This document shows positions 63,813-64,000 of a stretch of 64,000 nucleotides of DNA, piece by piece. Made by a program: the position numbers and the translations under genes. The notes below the pieces were generated by a model. It saw only the letters and a program-made list of their open reading frames with translations. It had not been told where the DNA came from and searched no databases. The DNA is from Blastocatellia bacterium (GTDB lineage: Bacteria > Acidobacteriota > Blastocatellia > UBA7656 > JADIYM01), in assembly GCA_021463145.1 (NCBI GenBank), contig JAJTWZ010000014.1, forward strand, positions 1 through 64,000, read 5' to 3'. Position 1 is the first letter of the stretch; each line of letters begins with the position of its first letter.

Positions 63813-64000
63813 TTCTCGACGTCCCCGGCGCCGGCCGAGCGGTCAGACGGCACGACTGGCTGACCACCGGCTCCCTCCCGCTGAGACGACGCGAGCTCCT
63901 CGGCCCTGATCGTGTCGAGCAGCGCGCCGACCCGGTACTTCAGCTCGTCGAGCCCCTCACCGGTTACCGCCGAAATAGCGAAGAACTCGCGTCCCGTAGC
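63809..64000 (-). CDS. obgE: Obg GTPase, C-terminal fragment (cut by window edge)
   Basis: The last 63 codons of a gene entering from the right. REFFAISAVTGEGLDELKYR is the G5 region of Obg-type GTPases (ribosome assembly and stress), followed by a short acidic/Ala-rich tail ending DVEK. The obgE-nadD-rsfS order supports the call. The start is outside the window. Confidence 0.85.
   Translation of the reverse strand, partial: ATGREFFAISAVTGEGLDELKYRVGALLDTIRAEELASSQREGAGGQPVVPSDRSAGAGDVEK

Overview
The window looks like a chromosomal segment of a GC-rich, diderm (Gram-negative-type) bacterium. Lipid A/LPS genes (lpxD, an LpxL-type acyltransferase, kdsC, a heptose-kinase-like GHMP kinase), a LolA-like carrier and a very large Oar-type TonB-dependent receptor with an N-terminal carboxypeptidase-regulatory domain all point to an outer membrane. 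The Oar-like receptor, the PPC-domain protein, the four-cysteine carboxypeptidase-regulatory protein and dispersed small palindromic elements fit Acidobacteriota (Vicinamibacteria-like) best; this is inferred from gene content, not proven. No rRNA, tRNA, CRISPR array, transposase or prophage was found.

Layout. 0-4 kb: a tandem array of hairpin repeats, a sugar-binding lipoprotein, an exported amidohydrolase and a zinc-ribbon membrane protein. 4-11 kb: murA-HIT, an exported coiled-coil protein, an NtrC-type regulator overlapping an ABC ATPase gene, a zinc-finger PilZ protein, psuG and kdsC. 11-20 kb: a YkgJ-type protein, a ROK kinase-lepA-acyltransferase operon, DedA, GHMP kinase, an MBL hydrolase, a radical SAM/SPASM-like protein and a 61-aa zinc-ribbon membrane protein. 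20-27 kb: a PEP-mutase-like enzyme, rpmE-prfA-prmC with 109-bp inverted-repeat elements beside them, a two-zinc-ribbon membrane protein, an epimerase and an alpha/beta hydrolase. 27-34 kb: a secreted GH44 glucanase with five C-terminal repeats, folK, rlmI, a JAMM protease, a DUF4870-like protein, STAS, and a perR-peroxiredoxin-thioredoxin-like group with a PerR box. 35-45 kb: lpxD, a class V aminotransferase, ftsY, an HExxH peptidase, and a Lol-like module (lipoprotein, FtsX-type permease, LolD-like ATPase, 103-aa membrane protein, LolA-like carrier). 44-54 kb: ilvE, dusB, and an envelope group of carboxypeptidase-regulatory, TPR, TonB-receptor and PPC proteins. 54-59 kb: lexA with a divergent small gene, ispH, and two hairpin-rich stretches with no convincing gene. 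59-64 kb: cax, comF, dksA/traR, rlmH, a PspF-like activator, rsfS, nadD and the 3' end of obgE.

Themes. Most of the window is housekeeping: translation and ribosome maintenance (lepA, prfA, prmC, rpmE, rlmI, rlmH, rsfS, obgE, dusB) and envelope biogenesis (murA, lpxD, acyltransferase, kdsC, ftsY, Lol-like). The most notable regulatory signals are a LexA/SOS control region shared by lexA and a 63-aa coiled-coil gene, a PerR box overlapping the perR promoter, and a set of genes whose -10-like hexamer lies only 6-7 nt before the start codon, suggesting leaderless transcripts. All functions are assigned from motifs read by eye; no database search was run.
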